A DNA stretch of 64,000 nt from Megasphaera coli (GTDB lineage: Bacteria > Bacillota > Negativicutes > Veillonellales > Megasphaeraceae), in assembly GCF_900095855.1 (NCBI RefSeq), contig NZ_FMIY01000002.1:177322-241321 (forward strand), given 5' to 3'. Below are positions 36,011-44,703 of the stretch, piece by piece (position 1 is the stretch's first letter; the number at the start of each line of letters is the position of its first letter). A model generated the notes under the pieces. That model was not told the origin of the DNA, did no database searches, and saw only the letters and a program-made list of their open reading frames with translations. The position numbers were made by a program, and so were the translations under genes.

Positions 36011-36076
36011 GGTAAAAGGGAACGGATATAAAGAACGTTTGTAGCAGCTATAGTATTACAGTAAAGAGGGATACAT

Positions 36077-36715
36077 ATGAAAACTAAACTGTTCGTCTGC
36101 CTGTTGGCGGCACTCATGGTTGCGACGTTTCCCGTCGCGGCGAAGGACAAAAATAAAGGTACCGGGACGGTTCTCGAAAACTGGGGCACCGTCTCCGTAC
36201 CGAACGACCTTTATATGGAAGCGGGGACACAGCCCGTTTTGATTGCGGATACGGCTGATAACGACATGGTCACGGCTCTTGCCCGCGTCTTGCCGGGCAA
36301 TACGCCGCAGACATATCAGCTCGTAAAGGCCGATCAGGGAGCTTTCCAGTACGGCTATATGCTGCACTACAGATTAAATGCCTACGAAGTACAGACACTT
36401 GTCGGCACGAGCAGTAAAGGCACGTCGCTTGCGAGCTCAATTAACGCGGCCCTGCAGGCAAAACTGCCTCGTCAGTACTATCTGACGGAGCCCGTAAAGG
36501 CGCAGACCGTGAACGGTACGACCTTCTATACAGGCGCCGTGGAAAAGCGGATTTTCATCAATCAGGCAGACTTCACCGAAACAATCCGTATCATTGTCCG
36601 GCAAGGCGATTCCCTTGCGGACGTAGTTCTCGTTTTGGGGCATGACGGTGAAAATGCGGATTTGTTGCCGGCAGTAACACAAATGCTGATACAGGCTAAG
36701 AGAGCGAAGAAGTAA
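36077..36715 (+). CDS. Exported protein of unknown function
   Basis: A 212-residue protein I do not recognise. It has a clear signal peptide (MKTKLFVCLLAALMVATFPVAA, cleavage before KDKNKG). The mature part looks like a compact alpha/beta domain (YGYMLHYRLNAYEVQTLVGTSSKGTSLASSINAAL) with no cysteine and no lipobox. It ends in a basic stretch (QAKRAKK). A soluble periplasmic location is the simplest inference. The start has AAAGAGGG at 7 bases. It lies alone after a strong terminator, 45 bases before the threonine aldolase gene, possibly sharing its transcript. Confidence 0.7.
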   Translation: MKTKLFVCLLAALMVATFPVAAKDKNKGTGTVLENWGTVSVPNDLYMEAGTQPVLIADTADNDMVTALARVLPGNTPQTYQLVKADQGAFQYGYMLHYRLNAYEVQTLVGTSSKGTSLASSINAALQAKLPRQYYLTEPVKAQTVNGTTFYTGAVEKRIFINQADFTETIRIIVRQGDSLADVVLVLGHDGENADLLPAVTQMLIQAKRAKK

Positions 36716-36760
36716 AGGAACTTAATTGTTGATTATGCCGAAAGAACGGAGGCGGAGCGT

Positions 36761-37795
36761 ATGATACGATTTGAATGCGATTATTTGGAAGGTGCGGCGC
36801 CGCAGATTTTAGCAGCCGTAGAAAAGGCAAACTTTGAACAGAATCCCGGCTATGGTGCGGATCGGCATTGTGAGAATGCGCGTAAGCTGATTAAAGAAGC
36901 ATGCCGGACTGAAAAAAGCGATGTTCACTTTGTTGTCGGCGGGACGCAGGCGAACCTGACGATTATCGGCGCAGCTCTCAAGAATTACCAAGGCGTGTTG
37001 GCACCGGTCACATCCCACATTAACACTCATGAAGCAGGCGCTATTGAGCTTACGGGCCATAAGGTTATGAGTATACACACGCCTGACGGCAAGCTGCGGC
37101 CCGAAGACATTGAAAAGCAGTGCCGCATTTACGCGGACGATACCCATCAAACGCACATTGTCCAACCGGGCATGGTCTACATTTCCCAGACGACGGAAGT
37201 GGGTACCCTTTATTCCAGGGCGGAAGTGGGCGAGCTTTACAAGGCCTGCAAGAAGTACGGGATCCTTCTCTTCATCGACGGAGCCCGTCTGGGCTATGCC
37301 GTTACGGCACCCGGCAATGACCTTATGCTGGAAGACGTGGCGCAGTACTGCGACGTTTTTACCGTCGGCGGTACGAAACAGGGTGCTCTTTTCGGCGAAG
37401 CCGTCGTTATACAGGACGAAACATTAAAACGGGAATTTCCGTATCATGTCAAACAGCGCGGCGCCCTCCTCGCCAAGGGGTGGCTCTTGGGCATACAGTA
37501 TGAGACGCTTTTTACGGACGGCCTCTATTTGAAGCTCGCAAAACACGCTGCCGACCTTGCGGTTAAACTTCATCAGGGATTCAAAGACGCAGGCTTTGCC
37601 TTCCTCTATGACCATGAGACAAATCAGCAGCTGCCCGTTTTTACAAAAGAGCAGTTTAAAAAATTGAGCGAAACGTATAGTTTCGACCACTTTGCCGACG
37701 TGGAAGACGGAAAGATTGCGACGCGCTTCTGCACGTCCTGGGCGACAAAAGAAGAAGATGTGGAACAGCTTTTGGCTGCTGTCCGTGAACTGTAA
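36761..37795 (+). CDS. Low-specificity threonine aldolase (PLP-dependent beta-eliminating lyase family)
   Basis: A 344-residue fold-type I PLP enzyme that most likely cleaves threonine/allo-threonine to glycine and acetaldehyde. It shows the family start FECDYLEGAAPQIL, the substrate/PLP loop VVGGTQANLTIIGAAL and the SHINTHEAGAIELTGH block. The PLP aspartate lies in LFIDGARLGYAV, with the PLP-binding lysine in VGGTKQGALFGEAVV. GGAGGCGGAG precedes the ATG, and a terminator follows. The exact substrate (L-threonine versus related beta-hydroxy amino acids) cannot be told from sequence. Confidence 0.85.
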   Translation: MIRFECDYLEGAAPQILAAVEKANFEQNPGYGADRHCENARKLIKEACRTEKSDVHFVVGGTQANLTIIGAALKNYQGVLAPVTSHINTHEAGAIELTGHKVMSIHTPDGKLRPEDIEKQCRIYADDTHQTHIVQPGMVYISQTTEVGTLYSRAEVGELYKACKKYGILLFIDGARLGYAVTAPGNDLMLEDVAQYCDVFTVGGTKQGALFGEAVVIQDETLKREFPYHVKQRGALLAKGWLLGIQYETLFTDGLYLKLAKHAADLAVKLHQGFKDAGFAFLYDHETNQQLPVFTKEQFKKLSETYSFDHFADVEDGKIATRFCTSWATKEEDVEQLLAAVREL

Positions 37796-37806
37796 ATATT
37801 ATCGTA

Positions 37807-37840
37807 AGGGCACTCGACGAGGGTGCTCTTTTTCTTTTTA
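37807..37840 (+). terminator. Terminator after threonine aldolase
   Basis: A 9-bp stem (37807-37815 with 37821-37829, two G-U pairs), a 5-base loop and a long T-rich run. Confidence 0.75.
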
Positions 37841-37987
37841 TCGAATATTTTATGGCAATCAAGAGATACATGATGAAGAAAAAATGCAGCTTATATAACC
37901 GGACATAGTGGGACTGTTCCGAGGTTTCCGATTGCTGTGACTGACCGGAAATCAGTAATAGGGGCTATTTATTTTTACAATGTTTGT

Positions 37988-38017
37988 ATGTTATAATTGA
38001 TTTATAAACTTTATAAC
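37988..38017 (+). promoter_or_regulatory. Promoter -10 and inverted-repeat operator candidate of the glycyl radical enzyme operon
   Basis: TGTTATAAT at 37989-37997 reads as an extended -10 (TGn-TATAAT) with no good -35, as in activator-dependent promoters. GTTATAA (37990-37996) is repeated inverted as TTATAAC (38011-38017). The 12 bases TATGTTATAATT here recur at the promoter of the regulator gene (42004-42015, minus strand), so this may be the operator of the XRE-cupin protein. The rest of the 240-base gap upstream shows no gene. Confidence 0.45.
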
Positions 38018-38036
38018 GTATTATGGAGGTGAAGAT

Positions 38037-40406
38037 ATGTTGACAGAACGAATTCAGGCGGCAAAGGACAATTATATAAACAGTAAGCCTCATATTTCGT
38101 ATGAACGGGCGAGGATCTGGACGGAGGCGTATAAAAAGACGGAAGGGGAATCTCCGATCATACGCAGGGCCAAGGCTTTTAAATCCGTTTGCGAGCAGTT
38201 GGTTGTCACGATCTTTCCCGGCGAACTGATCGTTGGTGCTGTAGGTGAATTCCGCAAATGCGGCATTCTGACGCCCGAGTTTTCCTGGACATGGGTAGAT
38301 GAGGAAATGGATACCTTTTCCGAACGTGTACAAGATCCTTATGAGATGACGGAAGAACAGCGGCGATTCGTACGGAAGCATATCTTTCCGTATTGGAAAG
38401 GACGCTCTCTGGAAGAGGCATACTTGGCACAGCTGCCTAAAGAGATTGCCAAAGTCGCCGTAGATACCGGAATTATCGACATTGACTCAAAGTGGCGGCA
38501 GTCTGTCGGTGAAATTACGCCGGATTATGAAGACGGCCTGTTTCCTAAAGGATTCCGGGGTATTATTGAGGAATGTAAAGCAAAAAAACGTATGCTGCAT
38601 CTTTCTCGGCCGGGAGATCGGGAGAAAACGGAATTTTATGATTCGGTCATTTCAGTAAGTGAAGGATTAATCATATTGGCCCGCCGCTATGCCGACAAGG
38701 CGGACTCACTGGCGAGAAGTGAAAAGGACACGATTCGCAAGGGTGAATTAAAGGAAATTGCCCGTACTTGCCGTCATGTTCCCGAATTTCCTCCGAAGTC
38801 GTTCCGGGAAGCGTTGCAGATGATCTGGTTTTACCAGCTTGGCGGTATTTTGATGGAAAATCCGTTATCCTTAAATCCCGGACGGTTTGATCAGTATATG
38901 TATCCGTATTATCAGTATGATATAAAACATAAGCTTCATGATGACGAGGGAATCCTGGAACTGATCGAATGTTATTGGTTGAAATTATCTGAATGGGTCT
39001 GGACTATTTCCGCCAATACGGCAGATTTTTTCGCCGGGTACAACCAGTTTCAGAATCTCACTGTCGGAGGCAGCGACCGGAACGGGAAGGATGCTACGAA
39101 TGAGCTCAGCTACTTGGCCTTAAAGGCAACATCGGAAGTAAAGACGCATCAGCCGGGGCTTTCCGTACGAATTTCAGGGGACAGCCCGCGCAAGTTCATT
39201 GACGCCGTCATGGAATTGGTTGCGCAGGGAACCGGATTTCCTGCCATTCACAGTGACAAAACCGGTTATCGCATGCTGAAGAATTTGGGCTATGAAACGG
39301 CAGACGCCCGTGACTGGAATAATTGCGGCTGTGTTGTACCTCATTTTCGTAAGACCTTTGAATGGACCAGTACGGTCAACGTCAATTTCAGCAGTGCGTT
39401 GGAATATGCAACTAACGGCGGTAAAAGCCGTCTTACAGGGAAACGGATGGGCCTGGCTTTGAAACGCACGCGTAAATTTAAAAACTATGAAGAAATTGAG
39501 GATACATTTTTCAAACAATTCGATAATTTGATTGCCATCTCCGTTGCCGGTACCCTGGTTGCTCAAAAATTACAGAAAATGATGATTCCGCGGCCTCTTT
39601 TTTCGGCTTTATTCGGTGAGTGTCTGGAAAGCGGCAGGGACTTGGTAGATGGAGGAGCAAAATATAATATAGGACCGGTGCTTACCGGAATCGGTTTGGC
39701 GGAAACGGCGAACAGCCTGGCTGCAATCAAACAGCTTGTCTATGTTGATAAGGTTTGCACTGCAGATGAATTGTTGAACGCCCTGGATCAAAATTGGGCA
39801 GGGTATGAAAAGCTGCGGGCTTTAGCTATCAAAGCTCCTAAATACGGTAACGACGATAATTTTGTTGATGATATTGCACGCAAGATTGCCAATCATTTTT
39901 ATGAAGAGACCCGGAAATATACGGATATTTACGGCAGTCGATTTACAAGTGCCTTTATGGGAATTTCCAATTTCATTCCTACAGGCCGGGTTATCGGTGC
40001 TACCGCCTGCGGCAGAAAGGCGGGAGAGCCGATTTCGGAAGGTGTTTCTCCCGTTGCGGGGACAGATATTTCTACGCCTTTGGCTGCCATGAGATCGGCG
40101 GCAAAAATGAATCAGGATATTCATTCCGGCGGTACTTTGCTGAATATTCGCCTTGGTCATGAACTGGTCGGCACTAAACGGGGACGCAGTAATCTTGCCG
40201 CTGCCGTCCTGGCGTTCTTCGATATGGGAGCTTTTCATGTCCAGTTCAACACGTTATCTACGGAAACGCTCCTGGACGCACAGGTACATCCCGAAAACTA
40301 CAGAGATTTGTTGGTCCGGGTAGCCGGTTACAGTACACAGTTTGTACACCTGTCTAAAATTCTGCAGGATTCAATCATCCGCAGGAGTGTACATGATGGA
40401 CTCTAA
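38037..40406 (+). CDS. Glycyl radical enzyme of unassigned specificity
   Basis: A 789-residue PFL-like glycyl radical enzyme, oxygen-sensitive and cytoplasmic. The C-terminal radical loop is VRVAGYSTQF (Gly764). The active-site cysteine region is DWNNCGCVVPH (Cys430 and Cys432). Dehydratases and C-N, C-S and decarboxylase members (CutC, HypD, propanediol dehydratase, HpdB) have Cys-x-Glu there; here the third position is Val434, so the general-base Glu is missing. There is also no double Cys as in pyruvate formate-lyase. Overall length and N-terminal layout resemble HypD (about 789 aa), but the chemistry must differ. The gene overlaps its own activase and is followed by a regulator. The substrate is unknown. 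Confidence 0.88.
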   Translation: MLTERIQAAKDNYINSKPHISYERARIWTEAYKKTEGESPIIRRAKAFKSVCEQLVVTIFPGELIVGAVGEFRKCGILTPEFSWTWVDEEMDTFSERVQDPYEMTEEQRRFVRKHIFPYWKGRSLEEAYLAQLPKEIAKVAVDTGIIDIDSKWRQSVGEITPDYEDGLFPKGFRGIIEECKAKKRMLHLSRPGDREKTEFYDSVISVSEGLIILARRYADKADSLARSEKDTIRKGELKEIARTCRHVPEFPPKSFREALQMIWFYQLGGILMENPLSLNPGRFDQYMYPYYQYDIKHKLHDDEGILELIECYWLKLSEWVWTISANTADFFAGYNQFQNLTVGGSDRNGKDATNELSYLALKATSEVKTHQPGLSVRISGDSPRKFIDAVMELVAQGTGFPAIHSDKTGYRMLKNLGYETADARDWNNCGCVVPHFRKTFEWTSTVNVNFSSALEYATNGGKSRLTGKRMGLALKRTRKFKNYEEIEDTFFKQFDNLIAISVAGTLVAQKLQKMMIPRPLFSALFGECLESGRDLVDGGAKYNIGPVLTGIGLAETANSLAAIKQLVYVDKVCTADELLNALDQNWAGYEKLRALAIKAPKYGNDDNFVDDIARKIANHFYEETRKYTDIYGSRFTSAFMGISNFIPTGRVIGATACGRKAGEPISEGVSPVAGTDISTPLAAMRSAAKMNQDIHSGGTLLNIRLGHELVGTKRGRSNLAAAVLAFFDMGAFHVQFNTLSTETLLDAQVHPENYRDLLVRVAGYSTQFVHLSKILQDSIIRRSVHDGL

Positions 40407-41298
40407 AGGGAAAATCCTTCAGCTGCAGCATTATTCCGTGAATGACGGGGACGGTATCCGTACAGTCATTTTTTTTGCCGGATGCCCGCTTCGCTGTAAA
40501 TGGTGTGCGAATCCGGAAGGGTACAGTCTGAAAAACCGGATCCTGTACGATTCTTCGAGGTGTCTTGCCTGTAATGCGTGCAGTGCCGTTTGTCCTGACC
40601 GTCTCTCCTATGATCTGGATAAAGAACAAGCCGGAAGGGACTGCAGCGGATGCGGTATGTGTGTGACAGCCTGTCCGACAGGGGCTCGAAGAAACAGTCT
40701 GTACGAGGTGACTGTTGAAGAAACAATATCTTTCTTGGAATCGCAAGTCATATTTTTTGAACAATCCGGCGGCGGCGTGACTTATTCCGGCGGCGAGTGT
40801 ACCTTCCAGACGGAATTTCTTTGTGCATTGTCACGGAAACTGTACGATATGGGCATAAGCCAGGTAATGGAGACAAGCGGATATTTTGACTTGGATACGG
40901 TTCGGCCCGTATTGGAACGGATGGACCTGCTGTTCATAGATATCAAGTTGATGGACAGGGAAAAACACAAGTATTATACGGGCGTAGATAATGCTTCTAT
41001 TTTGGAAAATATCAAACTGCTCGGTGCGGCAGGAAAACGGATCGTCATCCGTATTCCCTTGATTATGGGAGTGAACGGGGACGATTCCAATATCAGGAAA
41101 AGTGCGGCTTTTGTCAGGCAACATCTTCCGAATCCCCAAATAGAATTGTTGCCGTACCATGAATATGGAGCAGATAAATACCGGCAATTAGGGATCCTAT
41201 ATAAAAATGACGGGTTTCGCTCTCCCACACCGGAAGAGGTGAAAAAAGCAGAGGATATAATACATTCGGAAGATGTAAAAATAGTGTCATATAAATGA
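40393..41298 (+). CDS. Glycyl-radical enzyme activating enzyme (radical SAM)
   Basis: A 301-residue activase that installs the glycyl radical on the enzyme encoded just upstream, using SAM and a [4Fe-4S] cluster. The radical-SAM motif is CPLRCKWC. A ferredoxin-like insert carries two further clusters, CLACNACSAVC and CSGCGMCVTAC, as in activases of dehydratases and decarboxylases but unlike the short PflA. GGVTYSGGECTFQ is the SAM-binding block. It overlaps the enzyme gene by 14 bases. ATG 40393 or 40396 may be the start; AGGAG lies 5 and 8 bases before them. A shared terminator lies between it and the convergent regulator. Confidence 0.93.
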   Translation: MMDSKGKILQLQHYSVNDGDGIRTVIFFAGCPLRCKWCANPEGYSLKNRILYDSSRCLACNACSAVCPDRLSYDLDKEQAGRDCSGCGMCVTACPTGARRNSLYEVTVEETISFLESQVIFFEQSGGGVTYSGGECTFQTEFLCALSRKLYDMGISQVMETSGYFDLDTVRPVLERMDLLFIDIKLMDREKHKYYTGVDNASILENIKLLGAAGKRIVIRIPLIMGVNGDDSNIRKSAAFVRQHLPNPQIELLPYHEYGADKYRQLGILYKNDGFRSPTPEEVKKAEDIIHSEDVKIVSYK

Positions 41299-41346
41299 AA
41301 AAAGAGAGCAGTTTCGTGTTAACGGACGAGACTGCTCTCTTTTTGC
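41297..41346. terminator. Bidirectional terminator between activase and regulator genes
   Basis: A long stem of about 19 bp (41298-41317 with 41325-41344, one G-U pair) with A-run before and T-run after. It serves both convergent genes. Confidence 0.85.
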
Positions 41347-41348
41347 TT

Positions 41349-41918
41349 TCAGTATTTCATGAGATTGTGGAAAATGACGTCTTCCTCCGTTTCGTTGGCA
41401 TAAGCATGTCGGATGTTACAGGGGAAATTTATTTTCGCCGGCGCCGCGAGTTTGAAAACCTTATTTTCTAAGGTCAATGTCAATACACCCTTTGTTACTA
41501 CAATATATTCTTCCACCGTTTCGCGATGCGGTTCCGAATGATGCGTTGTATTAGGCTTAAGGATAATATAAAAGTATTCAAAACCGCGAATCGGAGAAAA
41601 AGGAAAAATATTGTACAGCAGCATTGAGCGGTTTTCATTATACACAGGCTGTATATCCGTCGTAATATGCGCCGGTTCATAGTCGTGTTCCGGCTCGTTA
41701 AGAAGGGTAGAAAAAGATAACTGCAGCCCTTTGGCGATTTTCCAAAGAACCGAAATAGTCGGAACCGAAACGCCCCGTTCGATTTGACCGAGCATCGTTT
41801 TGCTTACGCCGGTCAGTTCAGCAGTATTATCCAAGGTTAAAGCACGTTCGCGGCGTATTTTCTTTAATACTTTGCCTATTTCAGTAATAGGATCATATGT
41901 ATCTTTATCATACTTCAT
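41349..41918 (-). CDS. XRE-family regulator with C-terminal cupin domain
   Basis: A 189-residue DNA-binding regulator. An N-terminal helix-turn-helix (residues ~12-70: IGKVLKKIRRERALTLDNTAELTGVSKTMLGQIERG) is joined to a cupin domain (~110-186: FYIILKPNTTHHSEPHRETVEEYIVVTKG), which probably senses a small metabolite. It faces the glycyl radical enzyme and activase genes and shares their terminator, and its own promoter shares a 12-base motif with the enzyme promoter. It is therefore the likely regulator of that pathway, responding to the substrate or product. Such XRE-cupin proteins often control amino-acid or polyamine catabolism; the ligand here is unknown. Confidence 0.85.
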   Translation of the reverse strand: MKYDKDTYDPITEIGKVLKKIRRERALTLDNTAELTGVSKTMLGQIERGVSVPTISVLWKIAKGLQLSFSTLLNEPEHDYEPAHITTDIQPVYNENRSMLLYNIFPFSPIRGFEYFYIILKPNTTHHSEPHRETVEEYIVVTKGVLTLTLENKVFKLAAPAKINFPCNIRHAYANETEEDVIFHNLMKY

Positions 41919-42003
41919 CGTGATCTCTTCTCGTCTCCTCTTCCGGCTGCGGTATGGCTCCGCGGGGTGTCCGGTTTCTTTCCGACGCCATCTTATATGG
42001 ACG

Positions 42004-42033
42004 AATTATAACATATTGTTTCAGAAACCGCAA
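42004..42033 (-). promoter_or_regulatory. Promoter of the XRE-cupin regulator gene
   Basis: On the minus strand, TTGCGG (42028-42033), a 17-base spacer and TATAAT (42005-42010). The bases around the -10, TATGTTATAATT, are identical to the -10 region of the glycyl radical enzyme gene and may be a shared operator half-site. Confidence 0.6.
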
Positions 42034-42263
42034 AAATAAGCAATTTCTCTTTTTAGGCATAGAAAAAAGGATATTCCTGCCGGAATCGATGCTCAATGGC
42101 CCCGATCATACGTCCGAATGCAGCGGCGGTGATATATCCTTTCTGCCGTTCAGTATGCGCAAGAACACAGCTCTTTGCAAGAGAAATACGGATAGTTTTT
42201 AAACGGATTCTGGGGTATAATCAAAATATACAGGCTTTAAACCTTAAAGGAACGGGAATACAG

Positions 42264-42536
42264 ATGAATCTTGATGCATGCCGCAATGAAATCGACAAAA
42301 TAGATGAGAAAATAACAGCCCTTCTCGAAGCACGGCTGCAGGTCGTCGCAGCCGTGGCCGCTTATAAGGAAACAAACCACCTGGCCGTTCATGACGGCGT
42401 GCGGGAAGCGGCGATCCTCGCAAAGGTGGCCGAACGGGCTGCCGACAAGGAAACGGTGCCGTTTATCCGGCATATATACGAGGCTATTATGGATGAGAGC
42501 AAGGCGTACGAGCGCGTGAAAATGAAGAGGGATTGA
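42264..42536 (+). CDS. Monofunctional chorismate mutase (AroQ class)
   Basis: A 90-residue helical chorismate mutase that converts chorismate to prephenate for Phe/Tyr synthesis. It opens with the family pattern LDACRNEIDKIDEKITALLEARLQVVAAVAAYKE, including the active-site Arg and Lys. The later Arg/Glu positions are in VHDGVREAAILAKV and the end is HIYEAIMDESKAYE. ATG 42264 gives the normal length. The frame is open from 42096, but those residues have no homology and lie in the upstream promoter region (TATAAT at 42216). It is followed one base later by recD2, so the pairing is operonic, not functional in any obvious way. Confidence 0.9.
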   Translation: MNLDACRNEIDKIDEKITALLEARLQVVAAVAAYKETNHLAVHDGVREAAILAKVAERAADKETVPFIRHIYEAIMDESKAYERVKMKRD

Positions 42537-42537
42537 T

Positions 42538-44703
42538 ATGGCGGAGACGGAACAACTGGAAGGCATAGTGGAGCGCATTCTCTTTGAGTCGCCCGATTCG
42601 GATTACGTCGTCTTTCGCATAAAGAGGGATGACGGCGGGATGACGCTTACCGTTACGGGAAACGGTGTCAAGCCTTTTGTGGGTGATCGCCTCGCAGTAA
42701 ACGGCCGCACGGTTACGCATAAGAAATACGGCCGCCAGTTTGCGGCGGAACGGTGGCGGCGCCGCCTTCCGGATACGCTCGAAGGAATGGAACACTTCCT
42801 CGGCTCCGGAGCAATCGACGGGGTGGGGCCCGCCTTGGCCCATCGCCTGGTACGCGCCTTCGGTACGGATACCATGCACATTTTGACGGAAGAACCGCAG
42901 CGCCTCCTCGAGGTGGACGGAATCGGTGAGAAGAAGCTGGCCACCATTACGGCCTCCGTGCAATCGGAGCGGCAAGTAAATGAATTGGCACTTTTACTGG
43001 AGACTCACCACATCTCCGGCCGCTATGCAAAGCGCCTTCTTGCCAAGTATGAAAGCGACGCGGCCTACGTTTTGGAGCAGGAGCCGTATCGGCTTATCGG
43101 TGAAATTGATGGTATCGGCTTTAAGACGGCCGATCAGATTGCCCTTGCTTTCGGCACGGAGCCTTTGGCGGCGGAACGGCTGGCCGCCGGTTTGCAATAT
43201 GTCCTGCGCGATATGACCGCAAACGGCCACGTCTGCATTCCCGAAGATGAGCTCATCGGCCGTGCTGCTGCCATGCTGCACGTCGAGACACTCACCCTGC
43301 GGGAAGTCCTGGCGGAGAGTGTTGTGACGGGACAGCTCGTGGCCGAAGACTACGGCAGTCTTACGTACGTCTATACGGCAGACGCCTATGAGGCGGAACT
43401 GCGCGTTGCCGGACGGATACGTGATATGGCCCGTATGGCGCCGCTGAAACTGCGCTCCCACGTGGAACTCTTTCTCAGCCGCCAGGAGGGGACACATCGC
43501 ATCAAGTTGGCGGACAGGCAGCGTGAAGCCGTGGAACAGTCGCTGCAGTCGGGATTTTCCGTCATTACGGGCGGGCCGGGCACGGGGAAGACAACGGTTG
43601 TGCGCACCGTTATTCGCCTGGCCGAGCAGGAAGGGCTGCGCATTATCCTCTGCGCACCGACGGGACGGGCGGCCAAACGCCTGGCGGAAACGACGGAGCG
43701 GGATGCGAAGACCATTCATCGCCTTCTCGTGCCTGCAGGCTACGTCGGTACGAAACAGGTTTTTGAGTATACGGAAGAAAATCCGCTCAAAGCGGATCTT
43801 ATCATTGTGGACGAAGTGTCCATGCTCGATCTGGAATTGACGGACAGCCTTTTACAGGCCCTCGACTCAAAGTGCCGCTGCGTCTTTGTAGGCGATGCGG
43901 ACCAGCTTGCCTCCGTCGGTGCCGGTGCCGTCTTACACGACATTATTGCCTCCGGGGCGGTGCCGGTCGTGCGGCTCGACACCATATTTCGGCAGGAAGA
44001 GGGCGGCGTCATCGTTACCAATGCCCATCGTATCAACTGCGGCGCCATGCCCGTTGTCAGCACGGACGGTGAGTTTCGCTTCATTGAAATCGGTGACGAC
44101 GAAGAAGGCGCGCAGCGCATTGCCGACGTGTACAAAAAGGAACAGGAACGGGCACGGGGCAATATGTTCGCCGTCCAGGTCCTGTCTCCCATGTATCGTC
44201 AGATTTGCGGTGTCGATTCTTTAAATGAAATCATACAGGCACAAATGAATCCGCCTGTCCCCGGCAAGAGCGAGTATACGAGCGGTGACCTTCATTTTCG
44301 TGTGGGCGATAAGGTCATGCAGAAGCAAAATAACTATGAGAAAGGCGTCTTTAACGGTGATTTGGGCGAGATATTCGCCGTAGGAGAAGATTTCGTCTTC
44401 GTTCGTTATGCCGAGCAGGACGTAAAATACGAGGGTGCCGATATAAAAGAAATAACCTTGGCCTATGCCGTAACGGTGCACAAGAGCCAGGGCAGCGAAT
44501 ACGAAACGGTCATTATCGTCCTCGTCGACGGACATGCCGTCATGCTGCAGCGCAATTTACTGTATACTGCCGTGACGCGCGCCAAAAAGCAGGTCATTCT
44601 CATGGGCACAAAACGGGCTTTGCGCCTTGCCGTGGAGAACAGGCGCGCCGCTGTAAGGCATACGCTCTTGACACAGCGGCTGAGAGGGGAAGAAATATGT
44701 TGA
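42538..44703 (+). CDS. recD2: ATP-dependent RecD2-type DNA helicase
   Basis: A 721-residue SF1B helicase of the RecD2 class, which works without RecBC. It has an N-terminal OB-like domain (EGIVERILFESPDSDYVVF) and tandem helix-hairpin-helix motifs (GVGPALAHRLV; VDGIGEKKLATI; IDGIGFKTADQIA). The helicase motifs are motif I ITGGPGTGKTT, motif Ia CAPTGRAAKRL, motif II IIVDEVSMLD, motif III FVGDADQLASVGAG and motif V/VI YAVTVHKSQGSEYETV with LLYTAVTRAKK. It starts one base after the chorismate mutase stop and overlaps comF by 7 bases. It acts in DNA repair and replication restart. Confidence 0.94.
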   Translation: MAETEQLEGIVERILFESPDSDYVVFRIKRDDGGMTLTVTGNGVKPFVGDRLAVNGRTVTHKKYGRQFAAERWRRRLPDTLEGMEHFLGSGAIDGVGPALAHRLVRAFGTDTMHILTEEPQRLLEVDGIGEKKLATITASVQSERQVNELALLLETHHISGRYAKRLLAKYESDAAYVLEQEPYRLIGEIDGIGFKTADQIALAFGTEPLAAERLAAGLQYVLRDMTANGHVCIPEDELIGRAAAMLHVETLTLREVLAESVVTGQLVAEDYGSLTYVYTADAYEAELRVAGRIRDMARMAPLKLRSHVELFLSRQEGTHRIKLADRQREAVEQSLQSGFSVITGGPGTGKTTVVRTVIRLAEQEGLRIILCAPTGRAAKRLAETTERDAKTIHRLLVPAGYVGTKQVFEYTEENPLKADLIIVDEVSMLDLELTDSLLQALDSKCRCVFVGDADQLASVGAGAVLHDIIASGAVPVVRLDTIFRQEEGGVIVTNAHRINCGAMPVVSTDGEFRFIEIGDDEEGAQRIADVYKKEQERARGNMFAVQVLSPMYRQICGVDSLNEIIQAQMNPPVPGKSEYTSGDLHFRVGDKVMQKQNNYEKGVFNGDLGEIFAVGEDFVFVRYAEQDVKYEGADIKEITLAYAVTVHKSQGSEYETVIIVLVDGHAVMLQRNLLYTAVTRAKKQVILMGTKRALRLAVENRRAAVRHTLLTQRLRGEEIC

